DNA of 64,000 bases from Pseudomonas spelaei (GCF_009724245.1 NZ_WNNK01000010.1:124001-188000); one strand, 5' to 3'; numbered from the stretch's first letter, positions 1 through 9,953 are shown. Program-made: numbers and translations. The notes: generated from the sequence alone by a model not told the origin.

Positions 1-230
<230 letters not shown>

Positions 231-239
231 GAGCCATTG

Positions 240-965
240 ATGACTGAATCAAACGAAACGCCGAACACTGTGGAAGAAGGCGACGAGTCCAAGCACCGCC
301 GCATCAAGAGTTTTGTGATGCGCGCCGGTCGCATGACCGAAGGCCAGCAAAAGGGCCTGGAGCAGGGCACGCCGTTGTTCGTCCTGCCGCTGGCCGACGC
401 GCCAGTGGATTATGACCAGGTGTTCGGCCGTTCGGCCCCACGGTCGCTGGAAATCGGTTTCGGCATGGGCCACTCGTTGCTGGAAATGGCGGCGGCCTCG
501 CCGGAGCAGGACTTTATCGGTGTTGAAGTACACCGTCCGGGTGTGGGTGCGCTGCTTAATGGCGTGCTCACTCAGGGCCTGACCAACCTGCGGGTCTACG
601 ATTGTGATGCGATTGAAGTACTCAACCGTTGCATCGCCGACAACAGCCTCGATCGCCTGATGCTGTTTTTCCCGGATCCATGGCACAAGAGCCGTCACCA
701 CAAGCGCCGCATCGTCCAGGCTTCCTTCGCCGAACTGGTGCGCAGCAAGCTCAAGGTCGGCGGCATTCTGCACATGGCCACCGACTGGGAACCGTATGCC
801 GAGTACATGCTGGAAGTGATGGACGTAGCCCCTGGCTACCGCAACCTGGCCGAAGACGGCAAATGCGTCCCGCGCCCGACCGAGCGACCGATCACCAAGT
901 TCGAACGTCGCGGCGAGCGACTCGGGCATGGGGTTTGGGATTTGAAGTTCGAGAAGCTGGACTGA
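240..965 (+). CDS. trmB: tRNA (guanine-46-N7)-methyltransferase TrmB
   Basis: TrmB uses S-adenosylmethionine to make m7G46 in the variable loop of tRNAs. The 241-residue protein has a variable charged N-terminus, then the SAM-binding glycine motif [14 protein letters not shown] (about residues 70-83) and the family signature [16 protein letters not shown] (about residues 141-156) that contains catalytic and tRNA-contacting residues. A C-terminal T-x-F-E motif ([12 protein letters not shown]) is also present. The ATG at 240 is preferred over an in-frame TTG at 237. It sits 9 bases after thiG. A REP hairpin follows and separates it from the convergent leftward block. Confidence 0.95.
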   Translation: MTESNETPNTVEEGDESKHRRIKSFVMRAGRMTEGQQKGLEQGTPLFVLPLADAPVDYDQVFGRSAPRSLEIGFGMGHSLLEMAAASPEQDFIGVEVHRPGVGALLNGVLTQGLTNLRVYDCDAIEVLNRCIADNSLDRLMLFFPDPWHKSRHHKRRIVQASFAELVRSKLKVGGILHMATDWEPYAEYMLEVMDVAPGYRNLAEDGKCVPRPTERPITKFERRGERLGHGVWDLKFEKLD

Positions 966-995
966 TAAGTCCATCAGCTTGAAATGCAATGAAAG

Positions 996-1083
996 TGTGG
1001 GAGCTGGCGTGCCTGCGATAGCATCGCCTCAGTATCACTGATACACCGAGGTGTCTGCATCGCAGGCAAGCCAGCTCCCACAT
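996..1083. repeat. REP-type inverted repeat (hairpin)
   Basis: Two arms face each other across about 20 bases: the left arm starts TGTGGGAGCTGGCGTGCCTG and the right arm ends CAGGCAAGCCAGCTCCCACA. This is the common Pseudomonas REP pair family. It lies between the convergent 3' ends of trmB and the DUF3392 gene, a usual site for such repeats, and could act as an mRNA 3' stabiliser. Confidence 0.85.
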
Positions 1084-1105
1084 TTGTTTTGTGTTGTGTT
1101 TCAGG

Positions 1106-1429
1106 TCAGCGGCGGTCTGCTACTACGCCAATCAACACCAGCACCACCAACAACACCGGCGCCAGACTGTAGTTGTTGAACTGACTCAATCCCCGAACAA
1201 TCCACGGTGTGGCGTAGATCAGCGCAGCGCCGCTGCCGATCATGCACAGCAGGGCCATCAACGGTACGCGCAAGGCGCCGGCGATGCTGCCCAGGCGCGC
1301 TTCGACCCAACCTTTGATATCGGCGCCGAATAGCACCAGCAGGCAGCCGACAAGGGCCAGAGAGATTTCCGACAGGTTGCTGCGGCTCCAGCGGGATACC
1401 GTGGCGAGCAGGTCGAGTACCAGATCCAT
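1106..1429 (-). CDS. DUF3392 small membrane protein
   Basis: The 107-residue protein is strongly hydrophobic with about three predicted membrane spans (around residues 20-37, 50-72 and 85-105), separated by short charged loops such as ADIKGWVEARLG. The sequence matches the DUF3392 family of Pseudomonas and related gammaproteobacteria; no biochemical role is known. The ATG at 1429 has a good ribosome site (AAGGAA) just upstream on the minus strand. It is the last gene of the leftward metX-metW-DUF4426-rdgB-hemW run, 20 bases after hemW, so it is probably co-transcribed with it. Family membership is likely; function is unknown. Confidence 0.75.
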   Translation of the reverse strand: MDLVLDLLATVSRWSRSNLSEISLALVGCLLVLFGADIKGWVEARLGSIAGALRVPLMALLCMIGSGAALIYATPWIVRGLSQFNNYSLAPVLLVVLVLIGVVADRR

Positions 1430-1449
1430 TCGATTTCCTTAAGAGCCAA

Positions 1450-2652
1450 TCAGCTCAAAAACTTCTGCAGCAGGTCATTGAGAAAGAGTTGCCCACGGTC
1501 AGTGGCCGCAAGGCGTGACGGTTCGACCTGCATTAAGCCACTTTGTTCTGCATCCGTACGGGCTTCGTCGAGGCTGGCCAGGTCGAGGCCGGTGCGTTCG
1601 GCGTACAGCCTGGCTTCGACGCCGTCGGTGAGGCGCAGGGCGTTCATCAGGAACTCGAAGGGCAGCTCTTCATTGGTGAGCTCTTTCGCTCCGGCCTGGA
1701 AGCTTTTTGTCGGGTTGAGGTAGTCCTTGGGTGCCCGAGTCTTCCAGGTGCGCACGATCCGCCCGTCCGGGTGACTGAGTTTGCCGTGGGCGCCGGCACC
1801 AATGCCGATAAAGTCGCCGAAGCTCCAGTAATTGAGGTTATGTCGTGCCGGTCGGCCCGATTGGGCGTAGGCCGAGACTTCGTACTGGGCGTAACCGTGT
1901 TCGGCGAGCAACGCTTGGCCAGCTTCCTGGATATCCCACAGGGTGTCGTCTTCCGGCAGGGTCGGCGGCTGGTTCCAGAACACGGTGTTGGGTTCCAGGG
2001 TCAGCTGATACCAGGACAGGTGCGTTGGCTTGAGGGCGATGGCCTGGCGCAGATCATCCAGGGCGTCGTCCAGGGACTGATCGGGCAAACCGTGCATCAG
2101 GTCCAGGTTGAAGTTGTCAAACCCGGCCTGGCGCGCCATGTCGGCGGCACGCACGGCTTCGTCACCGTTGTGGATGCGGCCCAAAGCCTCGAGTTTTTCC
2201 TGCTGGAAGCTCTGGATGCCAATCGACAGCCGATTGATCCCCAGCTTGCGGTAGGCCACAAACTTCTCTTGTTCGAACGTCCCTGGGTTGGCTTCCAGGG
2301 TGATCTCGATGTCGCTGGCAAACGGGATACGTGCTTCCACACCCTTGAGCAGGCGTCCCAACGCCGCGGCACTGAACAGGCTCGGCGTGCCGCCACCGAA
2401 GAATATCGAACTCAGTTCACGGTCATAAACCGCATGCAGGTCCTGATCGAGATCGGCGAGTAACGCGTCCACATACTCTTCTTCCGGCAGCACTTTGCTG
2501 GCGGTGTGGGAGTTGAAGTCGCAATAAGGGCATTTGCGCACGCACCACGGGATGTGGATGTACAACGCCAGGGGCGGCAAGTGAGGCAGGGCCGCCCGAG
2601 GTGTTTGCGCGCCACCGAGGATCAGTGGCTGCGCAGAGGTGTTCTGTGTCAT
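1450..2652 (-). CDS. hemW: Radical SAM protein HemW (HemN-like, heme chaperone)
   Basis: HemW binds a 4Fe-4S cluster and SAM. In studied bacteria it carries heme and does not act as a coproporphyrinogen dehydrogenase. The 400-residue protein has the cluster motif [13 protein letters not shown] (CxxxCxxC followed by D-F, the HemW rather than HemN pattern), the [10 protein letters not shown] glycine motif, EANPGT, and IQSF(Q) further on, ending with a HemN C-terminal domain. The start is placed at the ATG at 2652, where ATGA overlaps the rdgB stop by 4 bases; a longer reading frame upstream lies inside rdgB and is not expected to be used. The overlap indicates translational coupling to rdgB. 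Confidence 0.92.
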   Translation of the reverse strand: MTQNTSAQPLILGGAQTPRAALPHLPPLALYIHIPWCVRKCPYCDFNSHTASKVLPEEEYVDALLADLDQDLHAVYDRELSSIFFGGGTPSLFSAAALGRLLKGVEARIPFASDIEITLEANPGTFEQEKFVAYRKLGINRLSIGIQSFQQEKLEALGRIHNGDEAVRAADMARQAGFDNFNLDLMHGLPDQSLDDALDDLRQAIALKPTHLSWYQLTLEPNTVFWNQPPTLPEDDTLWDIQEAGQALLAEHGYAQYEVSAYAQSGRPARHNLNYWSFGDFIGIGAGAHGKLSHPDGRIVRTWKTRAPKDYLNPTKSFQAGAKELTNEELPFEFLMNALRLTDGVEARLYAERTGLDLASLDEARTDAEQSGLMQVEPSRLAATDRGQLFLNDLLQKFLS

Positions 2653-3242
2653 TTCAGTCCCAGACGCTGGCGCAGCAAAACCATTGCGCGGGCGCGGTGG
2701 CTGATCTGATTCTTGTCGGCCGGGCTCAGCTCTGCGCTGGACACACTGCGCTCCGGCACCCAAAACAACGGGTCATAACCAAAACCGTGCTCGCCGCTGG
2801 CTGCATGCAGGATGCGCCCGTGCCACAGGCCTTCGCACAGGATAGGCAGGGGGTCATCGGCGTGACGCACCAGGGCCAGCACGCAAACGAACTGCGCACC
2901 GCGTTCGGCGTCCGGTACATCCTTGAGCGCGTCCAGCAGTTTGGCGTTGTTCGCCGCATCGCCCTGGCCGTCGGCATAGCGTGCCGAGTAGATACCTGGC
3001 GCGCCGCCAAGGAAGTCCACTGCCAGGCCCGAGTCATCAGCCAGTGCCGGCAGGCCGGAAATGCGTGAAGCATTACGGGCCTTGAGGATGGCGTTTTCGA
3101 CGAACGACAGGCCGGTTTCTTCAGGCTCCACGCTGCTGAACTCGCCAATCGAGCGCAGATGCACCGATTCGCCGAGCATGGCCTGGAGTTCTTTGAGTTT
3201 GCCGGCGTTATGGCTGGCCAGTACGAGTTGTGTCAGGTTCAT
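2649..3242 (-). CDS. rdgB: dITP/XTP pyrophosphatase RdgB
   Basis: RdgB hydrolyses non-canonical purine triphosphates (dITP, XTP) to monophosphates and so keeps them out of DNA. The 197-residue protein has the usual Ham1 family length and motifs: [12 protein letters not shown] at residues 8-19 (SHNxGK, triphosphate binding), [39 protein letters not shown] with the catalytic acidic residues, and the late FGYDPLFW and SHRARA segments. It overlaps hemW by 4 bases downstream and the DUF4426 gene by 4 bases upstream (ATGA at both ends), so these three genes are tightly coupled. Confidence 0.95.
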   Translation of the reverse strand: MNLTQLVLASHNAGKLKELQAMLGESVHLRSIGEFSSVEPEETGLSFVENAILKARNASRISGLPALADDSGLAVDFLGGAPGIYSARYADGQGDAANNAKLLDALKDVPDAERGAQFVCVLALVRHADDPLPILCEGLWHGRILHAASGEHGFGYDPLFWVPERSVSSAELSPADKNQISHRARAMVLLRQRLGLK

Positions 3243-3676
3243 TTGTCGGCCGGAAACAGTTCTTGGTTGAAACTGAAACCGTGGGCTTTGCCGCCGGTTT
3301 CAACGTTGATCGTGAAAATTCTGACTTCCTGCTGCGGCACCGGGTATTGGGCGAGGTAATAAATCGCACCTTTTTCGGTGATTTGTTTGAACGTCAGCAT
3401 CTCGGTCTTGCCGCTCAGGTCCTTGATGGTGCCGGTGACCTGCGCCACAACCGGCTCGGTGCCCTTGATCACGGACACGTTGATCACGCCCTTGTTTTTG
3501 CTGCGCACCAATTCAACGGCCTGAGCCACATCGGGTTGCAGGAAGCTGGAGGTAAACGTGTTGTAGTGCACAGTGATGTCGCCAAAGTCTTTCTGGCGAC
3601 TGGGGTCGATAACGTCAGCGGCCATGGCGCTGACGCCCAGGCACGCGGTGAGTAGAAAAACAGCCAGGCGACTCAT
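3239..3676 (-). CDS. DUF4426 secreted protein
   Basis: This 145-residue protein begins with a clear signal peptide ([19 protein letters not shown], cleavage probably after AMA), so it is probably periplasmic. The mature part is rich in beta-strand patterns and resembles DUF4426, a family found beside metW and rdgB in pseudomonads. No enzyme motif can be seen and no function is known. It overlaps rdgB by 4 bases and lies 21 bases downstream of metW, in the middle of the methionine/nucleotide-cleaning operon. A ribosome site (GGAGG) precedes the ATG at 3676. Confidence 0.8.
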   Translation of the reverse strand: MSRLAVFLLTACLGVSAMAADVIDPSRQKDFGDITVHYNTFTSSFLQPDVAQAVELVRSKNKGVINVSVIKGTEPVVAQVTGTIKDLSGKTEMLTFKQITEKGAIYYLAQYPVPQQEVRIFTINVETGGKAHGFSFNQELFPADK

Positions 3677-3697
3677 GATCGTCCTCCTTGAAAGTGG

Positions 3698-4318
3698 TTA
3701 GACGGCTATCTGATGGTCGGTCAGGCCCGGGCTGCGGACTCGATAAATTCCGATCTCACCTAACAGATTAGGCCATAGCTTACTCGCCCACCCATGGCGG
3801 TGCTGTTGATCGACCGCAAGGCGGTTGATCACTTTGGCTTCGCGCTCACCGCACAGCGCTTCGAAGTCTTCGAAGGTGCAGAAGTGGATGTTCGGCGTGT
3901 TGTACCAGGTGTACGGCAGGAAGTCCGACACCGGCATGCGGCCCTTGGTGGCCAGGTACCAGCGGCAGCGCCAGTGACCGAAGTTGGGGAAGGTGATGAT
4001 GCACTGGCGACCCACCCGCAACATTTCGTCGAGGATCCGGTCCGGGTAATGCACGGCTTGCAGCGCCTGCGTCATGACCACGATGTCGAAACTGTTGCTG
4101 GCGAAGTTGCCCAGGCCCTTGTCCAGGTCCTGCTCGATCACGTTGATGCCCTTGGCCACGCACTGGGCGATGTTGTCCGGGTCGTTTTCCAGGCCATAGC
4201 CGGTGACCTGCTTGTTGTCTCGCAGCCAGCTCAGCAGTTCGCCATCGCCGCAACCCAGGTCGAGCACGCGGCTGCCGGCGGGGATCCAGTCTTGGATGAT
4301 TTCCAGGTCGGCTCTCAT
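3698..4318 (-). CDS. metW: Methionine biosynthesis protein MetW
   Basis: MetW is a class I SAM-methyltransferase fold protein that works with MetX in homoserine acylation; its exact reaction is not settled. The 206-residue protein has the motif I sequence RVLDLGCGDGELLSWL (about residues 18-33), an acidic residue at the end of strand 2 (GLEND), and the downstream VVMTQALQ and FPNFGHW segments typical of MetW. The gene starts 7 bases after metX ends, the gene pair found across proteobacteria, which supports the call. Confidence 0.93.
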   Translation of the reverse strand: MRADLEIIQDWIPAGSRVLDLGCGDGELLSWLRDNKQVTGYGLENDPDNIAQCVAKGINVIEQDLDKGLGNFASNSFDIVVMTQALQAVHYPDRILDEMLRVGRQCIITFPNFGHWRCRWYLATKGRMPVSDFLPYTWYNTPNIHFCTFEDFEALCGEREAKVINRLAVDQQHRHGWASKLWPNLLGEIGIYRVRSPGLTDHQIAV

Positions 4319-4325
4319 GGCGTTC

Positions 4326-5465
4326 TCACAGTTCTATGCGGTTCATGTAGTGGGTGAACGCTTGCAGGTAACGCGGGATCGGGATCAGGAAGGCGTCGTG
4401 GCCTTGCGGTGCATCGATCTCCAGGTAGCAGACGTCTTTCCTGGCGGCCATCAGCGCGTCCACCAGCTCTCGCGAACGGGCCGGGGAGAAGCGCCAGTCG
4501 GTGGTGAACGACATCACGCAGAACTTGGCCGTGGCATGGGCGAAGGTCTTCGCCAGGTCATCGTCGAAGTTGGCGGCCGGGTCGAAGTAATCCAGGGCCT
4601 TGGTCATCAGCAGGTAAGTGTTGGCGTCGAAACGTCCGGAAAACTCTTCACCCTGATAACGCAGGTAACTTTCGACCTGGAACTCGACGCTGTGGAAGTC
4701 GTAGTTGAGCTTCTCGCTCTTCAGGCCACGGCCGAACTTCTCGCCCATGGAGTCATCCGACAGGTAGGTGATGTGCCCGACCATCCGCGCCAGCATCAGC
4801 CCGCGCTTGGGGATCACACCTTGTTCCTGGAACGAACCGCCGTGGAACTCCGGGTCGGTCAGGATCGCCTGGCGCGCCACTTCGTTGAAGGCGATGTTCT
4901 GTGCCGATAACTTGGGGGCCGAGGCGATGGCGAGGCAATGGCGGACGCGGTCCGGGTAGGTGATGGTCCATTGCAGGGCCTGCATGCCGCCGAGACTGCC
5001 GCCGATCACCGCCGCCCATTGGGCGATGCCCAGTACATCGGCGAGGCGCGCCTGGCTGTGAACCCAGTCTTCGACCGTCAATACCGGGAAGTCGGCACCA
5101 AATGGCTTGCCGGTTTCCGGGTTGATACTGCTCGGCCCAGTGGAGCCGTTGCAGCCGCCGAGGTTGTTCAGGCTGACCACGAAGAACTTGTTGGTGTCGA
5201 TGGGCTTGCCGGGGCCGATGCAGCTGTCCCACCAGCCGGGCTTGCGCTCGTCCATGCTGTGGAAGCCCGCAGCGTGGTGATGGCCGGACAGGGCGTGGCA
5301 GATCAGCACGGCGTTGCTGCCCGTGGCGTTCAGTTGGCCATAGGTTTCGTAGATCAGGTCGTAGGCCGGTAGCGAACGGCCGCAGGCCAGGGCCAGAGGT
5401 TCGCTGAAGTGCGCCACTTGGGGCACGACCAGTCCAACAGAATCGGGGGGAAAGGCAGTTGGCAT
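4326..5465 (-). CDS. metX: Homoserine O-acyltransferase MetX (succinyl type in pseudomonads)
   Basis: MetX acylates homoserine, the first committed step to methionine. The 379-residue protein is an alpha/beta hydrolase: the nucleophile elbow [12 protein letters not shown] places the serine at residue 157, and the late motif PQGHDAFLI supplies the histidine of the triad. Family members in Pseudomonas have been shown to prefer succinyl-CoA although they are MetX-like rather than MetA-like, so O-succinylation is the likelier reaction; this cannot be read from sequence alone. The oxyanion segment [12 protein letters not shown] is present. It is the first gene of the leftward metX-metW run. Confidence 0.93.
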   Translation of the reverse strand: MPTAFPPDSVGLVVPQVAHFSEPLALACGRSLPAYDLIYETYGQLNATGSNAVLICHALSGHHHAAGFHSMDERKPGWWDSCIGPGKPIDTNKFFVVSLNNLGGCNGSTGPSSINPETGKPFGADFPVLTVEDWVHSQARLADVLGIAQWAAVIGGSLGGMQALQWTITYPDRVRHCLAIASAPKLSAQNIAFNEVARQAILTDPEFHGGSFQEQGVIPKRGLMLARMVGHITYLSDDSMGEKFGRGLKSEKLNYDFHSVEFQVESYLRYQGEEFSGRFDANTYLLMTKALDYFDPAANFDDDLAKTFAHATAKFCVMSFTTDWRFSPARSRELVDALMAARKDVCYLEIDAPQGHDAFLIPIPRYLQAFTHYMNRIEL

Positions 5466-5560
5466 CGACCCTGCTCTCGTTTAAATGAGGCGTAAGTCTA
5501 AAGAGCGGGGACCCTAGCGGCAAGCGAAGGCCTGCGATCAACCATAAGGGTTCAAATATC

Positions 5561-5640
5561 TGTAGCTGCTGCCGAGGTACGAGGCCCCGAGGCGGTCCTG
5601 CGGACACGCATCGCAGCCTCGTACCTCGGCAGCGGCTACA
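5561..5640. repeat. Inverted repeat of the TGTAGC(T)GCTGCCGAGG class
   Basis: A 24-base arm at 5561-5584 is matched by its reverse complement at 5617-5640 with one mismatch. The arm sequence (TGTAGCTGCTGCCGAGGTAC) differs from the GTGGGAGC REP class, so this is a second intergenic repeat family. It lies between the 3' end of yggT and the 5' side of metX, both leftward. Confidence 0.8.
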
Positions 5641-5668
5641 ACCACCTTCGTGGGGCTCAGCTATTTCA

Positions 5669-6259
5669 TCAGATCAGCAGGCGCAGGATGTCCGGCATCA
5701 TGGTCATGGCGGCCAGGTTGTTGATCACCAGCATATCCAGGAGCTTGAGCACCATGAACGCGAGGATTGGCGAGATATCCAGGCCGCCCAGGTTTGGCAG
5801 GATTTTGCGGAACGGCGCCAGGGCCGGTTCGCAGATCTGGTTGACCAGTTCGGCGCCTGGGTTATGGCTGCCTGGGGCGACCCAGGACAGAATCACGCTG
5901 ATGATCAGGGCAAAGAAGAAGATCTTCAGGAACAGCGCCGTCACGCCGATGATGGCCCAGATCAGCAATTGCAGGAAATTGCCGGTGGTGCCGTAAGTCA
6001 GCAACAGGGTCAGGGCCATCAACGCCAACTGCACCAGGATCGCCAGGACCAGCGACGACATGTCCAGGCCGAACACGCTCGGGATTACCCGGCGCAGCGG
6101 CTTGAGCAGCGGCTGAGTGGCCTTTACGGCGAACTGGCAGAGCGGGTTGTAGAAGTTTGCACGGACCAATTGCAGGACAAAACGCAACAGTACGATCAGC
6201 AGATACAGACTGCCGAGGGTTTGCAGCACGTAGACGGCTGCGGTGTTCAAACCAATCAT
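5669..6259 (-). CDS. YggT family membrane protein
   Basis: The 196-residue protein holds two YggT repeats, each with a pair of membrane helices (roughly residues 8-30, 60-95, 100-125 and 160-185). The conserved proline-rich patches LLKPLRRVIPSVFGLDMSSL and LAPFRKILPNLGGLDISPI recur at the same place in each half, showing an internal duplication. YggT proteins have been linked to osmotic and pH stress tolerance, but no molecular activity is established. It follows proC by 9 bases, the usual yggS-proC-yggT operon order. Confidence 0.9.
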   Translation of the reverse strand: MIGLNTAAVYVLQTLGSLYLLIVLLRFVLQLVRANFYNPLCQFAVKATQPLLKPLRRVIPSVFGLDMSSLVLAILVQLALMALTLLLTYGTTGNFLQLLIWAIIGVTALFLKIFFFALIISVILSWVAPGSHNPGAELVNQICEPALAPFRKILPNLGGLDISPILAFMVLKLLDMLVINNLAAMTMMPDILRLLI

Positions 6260-6268
6260 GTTGGCTCC

Positions 6269-7087
6269 TTATCGACCTAGTTGTTCGGCCATTTCAGCCG
6301 AGCGGTGCGCGGCGGCGCCCAATGCTTTTTCCACCAGGGCTTCAAAGCCCCCGGCCTGGAACGATTCAATAGCGGCTTGTGTGGTGCCGCCTGGAGAGGT
6401 GACGCGACGGCGCAACTCGGCGGCGTCGACATCGCTGCCGGCGGCCATATGTGCAGCGCCCAGGGCGGTTTGCACGGTCAGTTGCTCGGCGGTTTCCCGT
6501 GGCAGGCCCAGTTTCACGCCCGCAGCGGTCATGGCTTCGATCAGCAGGAAGAAATACGCCGGGCCGCTGCCGGAGACAGCGGTGACCGCGTCCAGTTGCT
6601 GCTCTTCTTCCAGCCAAAGGGCAATGCCGACCGCCGACAACAGTTCCTGCGCCTGATCCCGCTGCCCAGCGGTAACTTCGGCAGTGGCGTACAAGCCACT
6701 CACGCCCTGGCGCAGCAGCGCCGGGGTGTTGGGCATGCAGCGCACAATCGGCTGGGCACCAAGCCAGTTTTTCATGCTGGCGCAGGTGATGCCGGCGGCG
6801 ATGGACACCACCAGTTGATGAGGCTTGAGGCTTGGCCGAAGGGCTTCGCACACGGCTTTCATGGCCTGAGGCTTGACCGCCAGCACGATCACGTCAACGC
6901 CTTGAATGGCCTCGGCGTTGTCGGCGAAGACTTCGATACCGTGTTCACTGCTGACGCGGGTGCGGGTGTCTTCACCCGGGTCGCTGGCGCGAATCCGGTC
7001 CGCTTCCAGGCCTTTGGCCCGCAGGCCGCCGATCAGGCTGGCCGCCATGTTGCCGGCGCCGATAAAGGCTATACGCGTGTTGCTCAT
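6269..7087 (-). CDS. proC: Pyrroline-5-carboxylate reductase ProC
   Basis: ProC catalyses the last step of proline synthesis, NAD(P)H-dependent reduction of pyrroline-5-carboxylate. The 272-residue protein has the N-terminal dinucleotide-binding motif IAFIGAGNMAASLIGGL, the central RCMPNTPALLRQGVSGLY segment, and the C-terminal catalytic signature DAVTAVSGSGPAYFFLLIEAM with TSPGGTT. Length and motifs are complete. It sits between yggS (33 bases upstream) and yggT (9 bases downstream) and is probably co-transcribed with both. Confidence 0.95.
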   Translation of the reverse strand: MSNTRIAFIGAGNMAASLIGGLRAKGLEADRIRASDPGEDTRTRVSSEHGIEVFADNAEAIQGVDVIVLAVKPQAMKAVCEALRPSLKPHQLVVSIAAGITCASMKNWLGAQPIVRCMPNTPALLRQGVSGLYATAEVTAGQRDQAQELLSAVGIALWLEEEQQLDAVTAVSGSGPAYFFLLIEAMTAAGVKLGLPRETAEQLTVQTALGAAHMAAGSDVDAAELRRRVTSPGGTTQAAIESFQAGGFEALVEKALGAAAHRSAEMAEQLGR

Positions 7088-7120
7088 GACAGGTCCTTAC
7101 TCAGATGGAAGTCAGCCATT

Positions 7121-7807
7121 TCACGGCTGACCGTAGTCGCGGGCACCAAACAGGGCGGTACCGATCCGCACCCAGGTGGCCCCTTGGGCGATGGCTGACT
7201 CAAGGTCGTGGCTCATGCCCATGGAAAGTGTGTCGAGTGGCAGGTGCAGGCTCGCTTGCAGGTCGCGTACGGTCGCGAACGCAGCGTCTTGAGCCGCGCG
7301 GTCGTCAGTTGGCTCGGGAATCGCCATCAGGCCACGCAGCTTCACACGAGGCAGGGCACTGATGGCTTCGGCCAAGGCTGGCAAATCGGCGGGCGTACAG
7401 CCGGATTTGCTGGCTTCACCACTGACATTGACCTGAATGCAGATGTTCAGTGCTGGCAGGTCAGCCGGGCGTTGTTCGGACAGGCGTTGTGCGATTTTCA
7501 GGCGGTCCACGGAATGTACCCAAGCGAAATGCTCAGCGATAGCGCGAGTCTTGTTCGATTGAATGGGGCCGATGAAGTGCCAACTCAAGGGCAGGTCGGT
7601 TAATTCCAGCTGTTTGCCCAAGGCTTCCTGCAGGTAATTCTCGCCAAAGTCGCGCATCCCGGCGGCATAGGCTTCGCGCACGGCTTGCGCGGGTTTGGTC
7701 TTGCTGACGGCCAGCAAGTGGATGCTGCTTTCGTCGCGCTGCACGGCCTGGGCCGCCGCACGGATCCGGTCACTAACCAGGCCGATGTTGTCTGCTATCG
7801 TCGACAT
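7121..7807 (-). CDS. yggS: PLP homeostasis protein YggS (PLPBP family)
   Basis: YggS is a single-domain alanine-racemase-like barrel that binds pyridoxal phosphate without known catalytic activity and keeps PLP and amino-acid pools balanced. The 228-residue protein has the PLP lysine in LLAVSKTKPA (about residues 31-40), the FGENYLQEA and WHFIGPIQSNK signatures, and the phosphate-binding SMGMSHDLESAI ... VRIGTALFG end. It is divergent from pilT, with 57 bases between the two starts, so both promoters must lie in or near that short gap. Confidence 0.94.
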   Translation of the reverse strand: MSTIADNIGLVSDRIRAAAQAVQRDESSIHLLAVSKTKPAQAVREAYAAGMRDFGENYLQEALGKQLELTDLPLSWHFIGPIQSNKTRAIAEHFAWVHSVDRLKIAQRLSEQRPADLPALNICIQVNVSGEASKSGCTPADLPALAEAISALPRVKLRGLMAIPEPTDDRAAQDAAFATVRDLQASLHLPLDTLSMGMSHDLESAIAQGATWVRIGTALFGARDYGQP

Positions 7808-7864
7808 TCGAAGTGCGCCCGCGGGAATGGAGTCCGCGGCATTCTACTGGAAATGGAAAGCCCT

Positions 7865-8899
7865 ATGGATATCACTGAATGGCTGGCCGCAAGCGTCAGC
7901 CTGGGTGCGTCCGACCTGCATGTGTCGGCAGGCCTGGCGCCGATGGTGCGCATTGATGGCGAGATTCGTGCGCTCGATCAACCGGCACTAAGCCCGGCGC
8001 AAGTTGCCTCGTTGCTTGAGTCGATACTCACCAAACAGCAGCAAAAGGATTTCGAAACATCTCTTGAAACGGATTTTGCCTTCGAGCTGCCGGGCGTGGC
8101 GCGATTCAGGGTGAATGTGTTTCGGCAGCACCGAGGCATCGGCGCAGTATTTCGGGCGATCCCGTCACAGGCTCAGAGCCTGGAAAGCCTGGGGCTGGGC
8201 GAGGTATTTCGCCAGATTGCGGACTTGCCTCGGGGGCTGGTGCTGGTCACCGGGCCCACGGGCTCCGGCAAGTCCACCACATTGGCCGCGATGATTGATT
8301 ACCTTAACGGCCATCGCCACCAGCACATCCTGACCCTTGAAGACCCGATCGAGTTTGTTCATGAACCCAAAAACGCCCTGATCAATCAGCGGCAGGTGCA
8401 TCGTGACACCCACAGTTTCTCGGCAGCCTTGCGCTCAGCGCTGCGGGAAGACCCGGATGTGATCCTGGTGGGCGAGATGCGTGACCTGGAAACCATCCGT
8501 CTGGCGCTGACGGCTGCGGAAACCGGGCACTTGGTGTTTGGCACCTTGCACACCACGTCGGCGGCGAAAACCGTGGACCGGGTAGTGGATGTATTCCCGG
8601 CGGGGGAGAAGGCCATGGTCCGCTCGATGCTCTCGGAGTCGTTGCAGGCGGTGGTGTCCCAGGTGCTGGTGAAGAAAGTGGGCGGCGGGCGAGTGGCCGC
8701 TCATGAAATCATGCTCGGCACACCGGCGATCCGTAACCTGATCCGTGAAGACAAGGTGGCGCAGATGTACTCGGCGATTCAGACCGGTGGGGCGCTGGGG
8801 ATGAAGACGTTGGATATGAGTTTAAAGGCGTTGGTCAGCCAGGGGCTGATCAGCCGGGAGGATGCTCGGGAGAAGGCGAGAATGCCTGGGGAGTTCTGA
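7865..8899 (+). CDS. pilT: Type IV pilus retraction ATPase PilT
   Basis: PilT is the hexameric ATPase that powers pilus retraction and twitching. From the ATG at 7865 the protein has 344 residues, the length of P. aeruginosa PilT, so this start is preferred to the in-frame ATG at 7853. Visible motifs are Walker A GPTGSGKSTT (about residues 131-140), the Asp box LTLEDPIEFVHE, Walker B ILVGEMRDLET, the His box ETGHLVFGTLHTTSA, and the family's C-terminal AIRNLIREDKVAQMYSAIQ. No pilU follows; the next gene is leftward and unrelated. Confidence 0.94.
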   Translation: MDITEWLAASVSLGASDLHVSAGLAPMVRIDGEIRALDQPALSPAQVASLLESILTKQQQKDFETSLETDFAFELPGVARFRVNVFRQHRGIGAVFRAIPSQAQSLESLGLGEVFRQIADLPRGLVLVTGPTGSGKSTTLAAMIDYLNGHRHQHILTLEDPIEFVHEPKNALINQRQVHRDTHSFSAALRSALREDPDVILVGEMRDLETIRLALTAAETGHLVFGTLHTTSAAKTVDRVVDVFPAGEKAMVRSMLSESLQAVVSQVLVKKVGGGRVAAHEIMLGTPAIRNLIREDKVAQMYSAIQTGGALGMKTLDMSLKALVSQGLISREDAREKARMPGEF

Positions 8900-8940
8900 G
8901 GTGGAACAGGCAATGAAAACCTAATGTTGGAACTTGCTTA

Positions 8941-9030
8941 GGTGGGAGCTGGGCTTGCCCGCGATGCAGGCACCTCGGTCTGTCAGTTGCACCGAGGTGA
9001 TGCTATCGCGGGCAAGCCCGGCTCCCCACA
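8941..9030. repeat. REP-type inverted repeat
   Basis: Left arm starts GGTGGGAGCTGGGCTTGCCC and the right arm ends GGGCAAGCCCGGCTCCCCAC, with inner pairing of CACCTCGGT and ACCGAGGTG. It fills the gap between the convergent 3' ends of pilT and the NlpC/P60 gene. Confidence 0.85.
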
Positions 9031-9067
9031 AGCCCGCTACCACATTGGATTGCATTGCAGCGTTGAA

Positions 9068-9703
9068 TCAGCGCTGCACAACCCGCAGATTGTTTTGCTC
9101 TTTAGGCAGAACACGCTTGGCAATCACGTAGTTCTTGTCCCAGAACGGCTTTTTCAGCGTGTCGATGCTGACCGACTTGCCACGACGTGGTGCGTGGATA
9201 AAGCGGTCGTTGCCCAGGTAGATGGCAACGTGATTGACCTGACGGCTCTTCAGCTTGAAGAACAACAGATCGCCCGGCTTCAGGTCCTTGCGCTCAACTT
9301 TCTGCCCGTGGCCAGCGGCCATGGCATTGGAAGTGCGCGGCAAATCCACGGCTTTAACGTCGTTAAACGCATATTTCACCAAGCCACTGCAGTCGAACCC
9401 TTTACTTGGGCTGCTGCCGCCCCAACGATAAGGAGTACCGAGCACGTTAACGGCACGGCTGAGGACGTTGCTGCTTTGTTTGGTGTTGACCGCCATCAGG
9501 GCAGGATTTGCTTTACCGTGTGCCTTGCTCAGTTGAGTCGGGCGCTTGACGGTGAGTTTTACCGATTTGGCGGAGCTGGTGGTTGCATGAACTTTAGGGG
9601 TGAAACCATTAACGTTCGGAAGTCGTTGCTCACGGTTGGTGGCGTGGGCGGCCAGTGGCATTAATAGGCAAATGGTTAGCCATGTCTTGAAAAATGGTCG
9701 CAT
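9068..9703 (-). CDS. NlpC/P60 family peptidoglycan hydrolase
   Basis: The 211-residue protein has a signal peptide (MRPFFKTWLTICLLMPLAAHA), a low-complexity linker rich in K, T and S (about residues 22-75), and a C-terminal NlpC/P60 cysteine peptidase domain. The catalytic cysteine lies in FDCSGLVKYAF, after the motif GTPYRWGGSSP; the histidine lies in VNHVAIYLGN. This family cuts cell-wall peptide bonds, usually between D-Glu and the diamino acid. Single gene between REP elements, with no clear partner. Domain call is firm; the exact substrate is not known. Confidence 0.9.
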   Translation of the reverse strand: MRPFFKTWLTICLLMPLAAHATNREQRLPNVNGFTPKVHATTSSAKSVKLTVKRPTQLSKAHGKANPALMAVNTKQSSNVLSRAVNVLGTPYRWGGSSPSKGFDCSGLVKYAFNDVKAVDLPRTSNAMAAGHGQKVERKDLKPGDLLFFKLKSRQVNHVAIYLGNDRFIHAPRRGKSVSIDTLKKPFWDKNYVIAKRVLPKEQNNLRVVQR

Positions 9704-9953
9704 TAGGCAAGGCTCTTATAGGTTTGCGCGCAACTTTATAACAGCTTTTTGTGTCTTTCTCAGGCCGTTTGTCGACTGAACCCTGCGGTCAAATTCAGGA
9801 AAAGCGCGACCAATTGCCGCAATTGTCCTACACAAGTCAGGTGGTACAAGGCTTTGAGGGAAGCGACCATACCATTTACCGCATGTCGGGCGCCCGTAAA
9901 AAAGTCACAAAGAAACCAGAAATATTTATCTATCGAGGCAAAAGAGGTACTCC

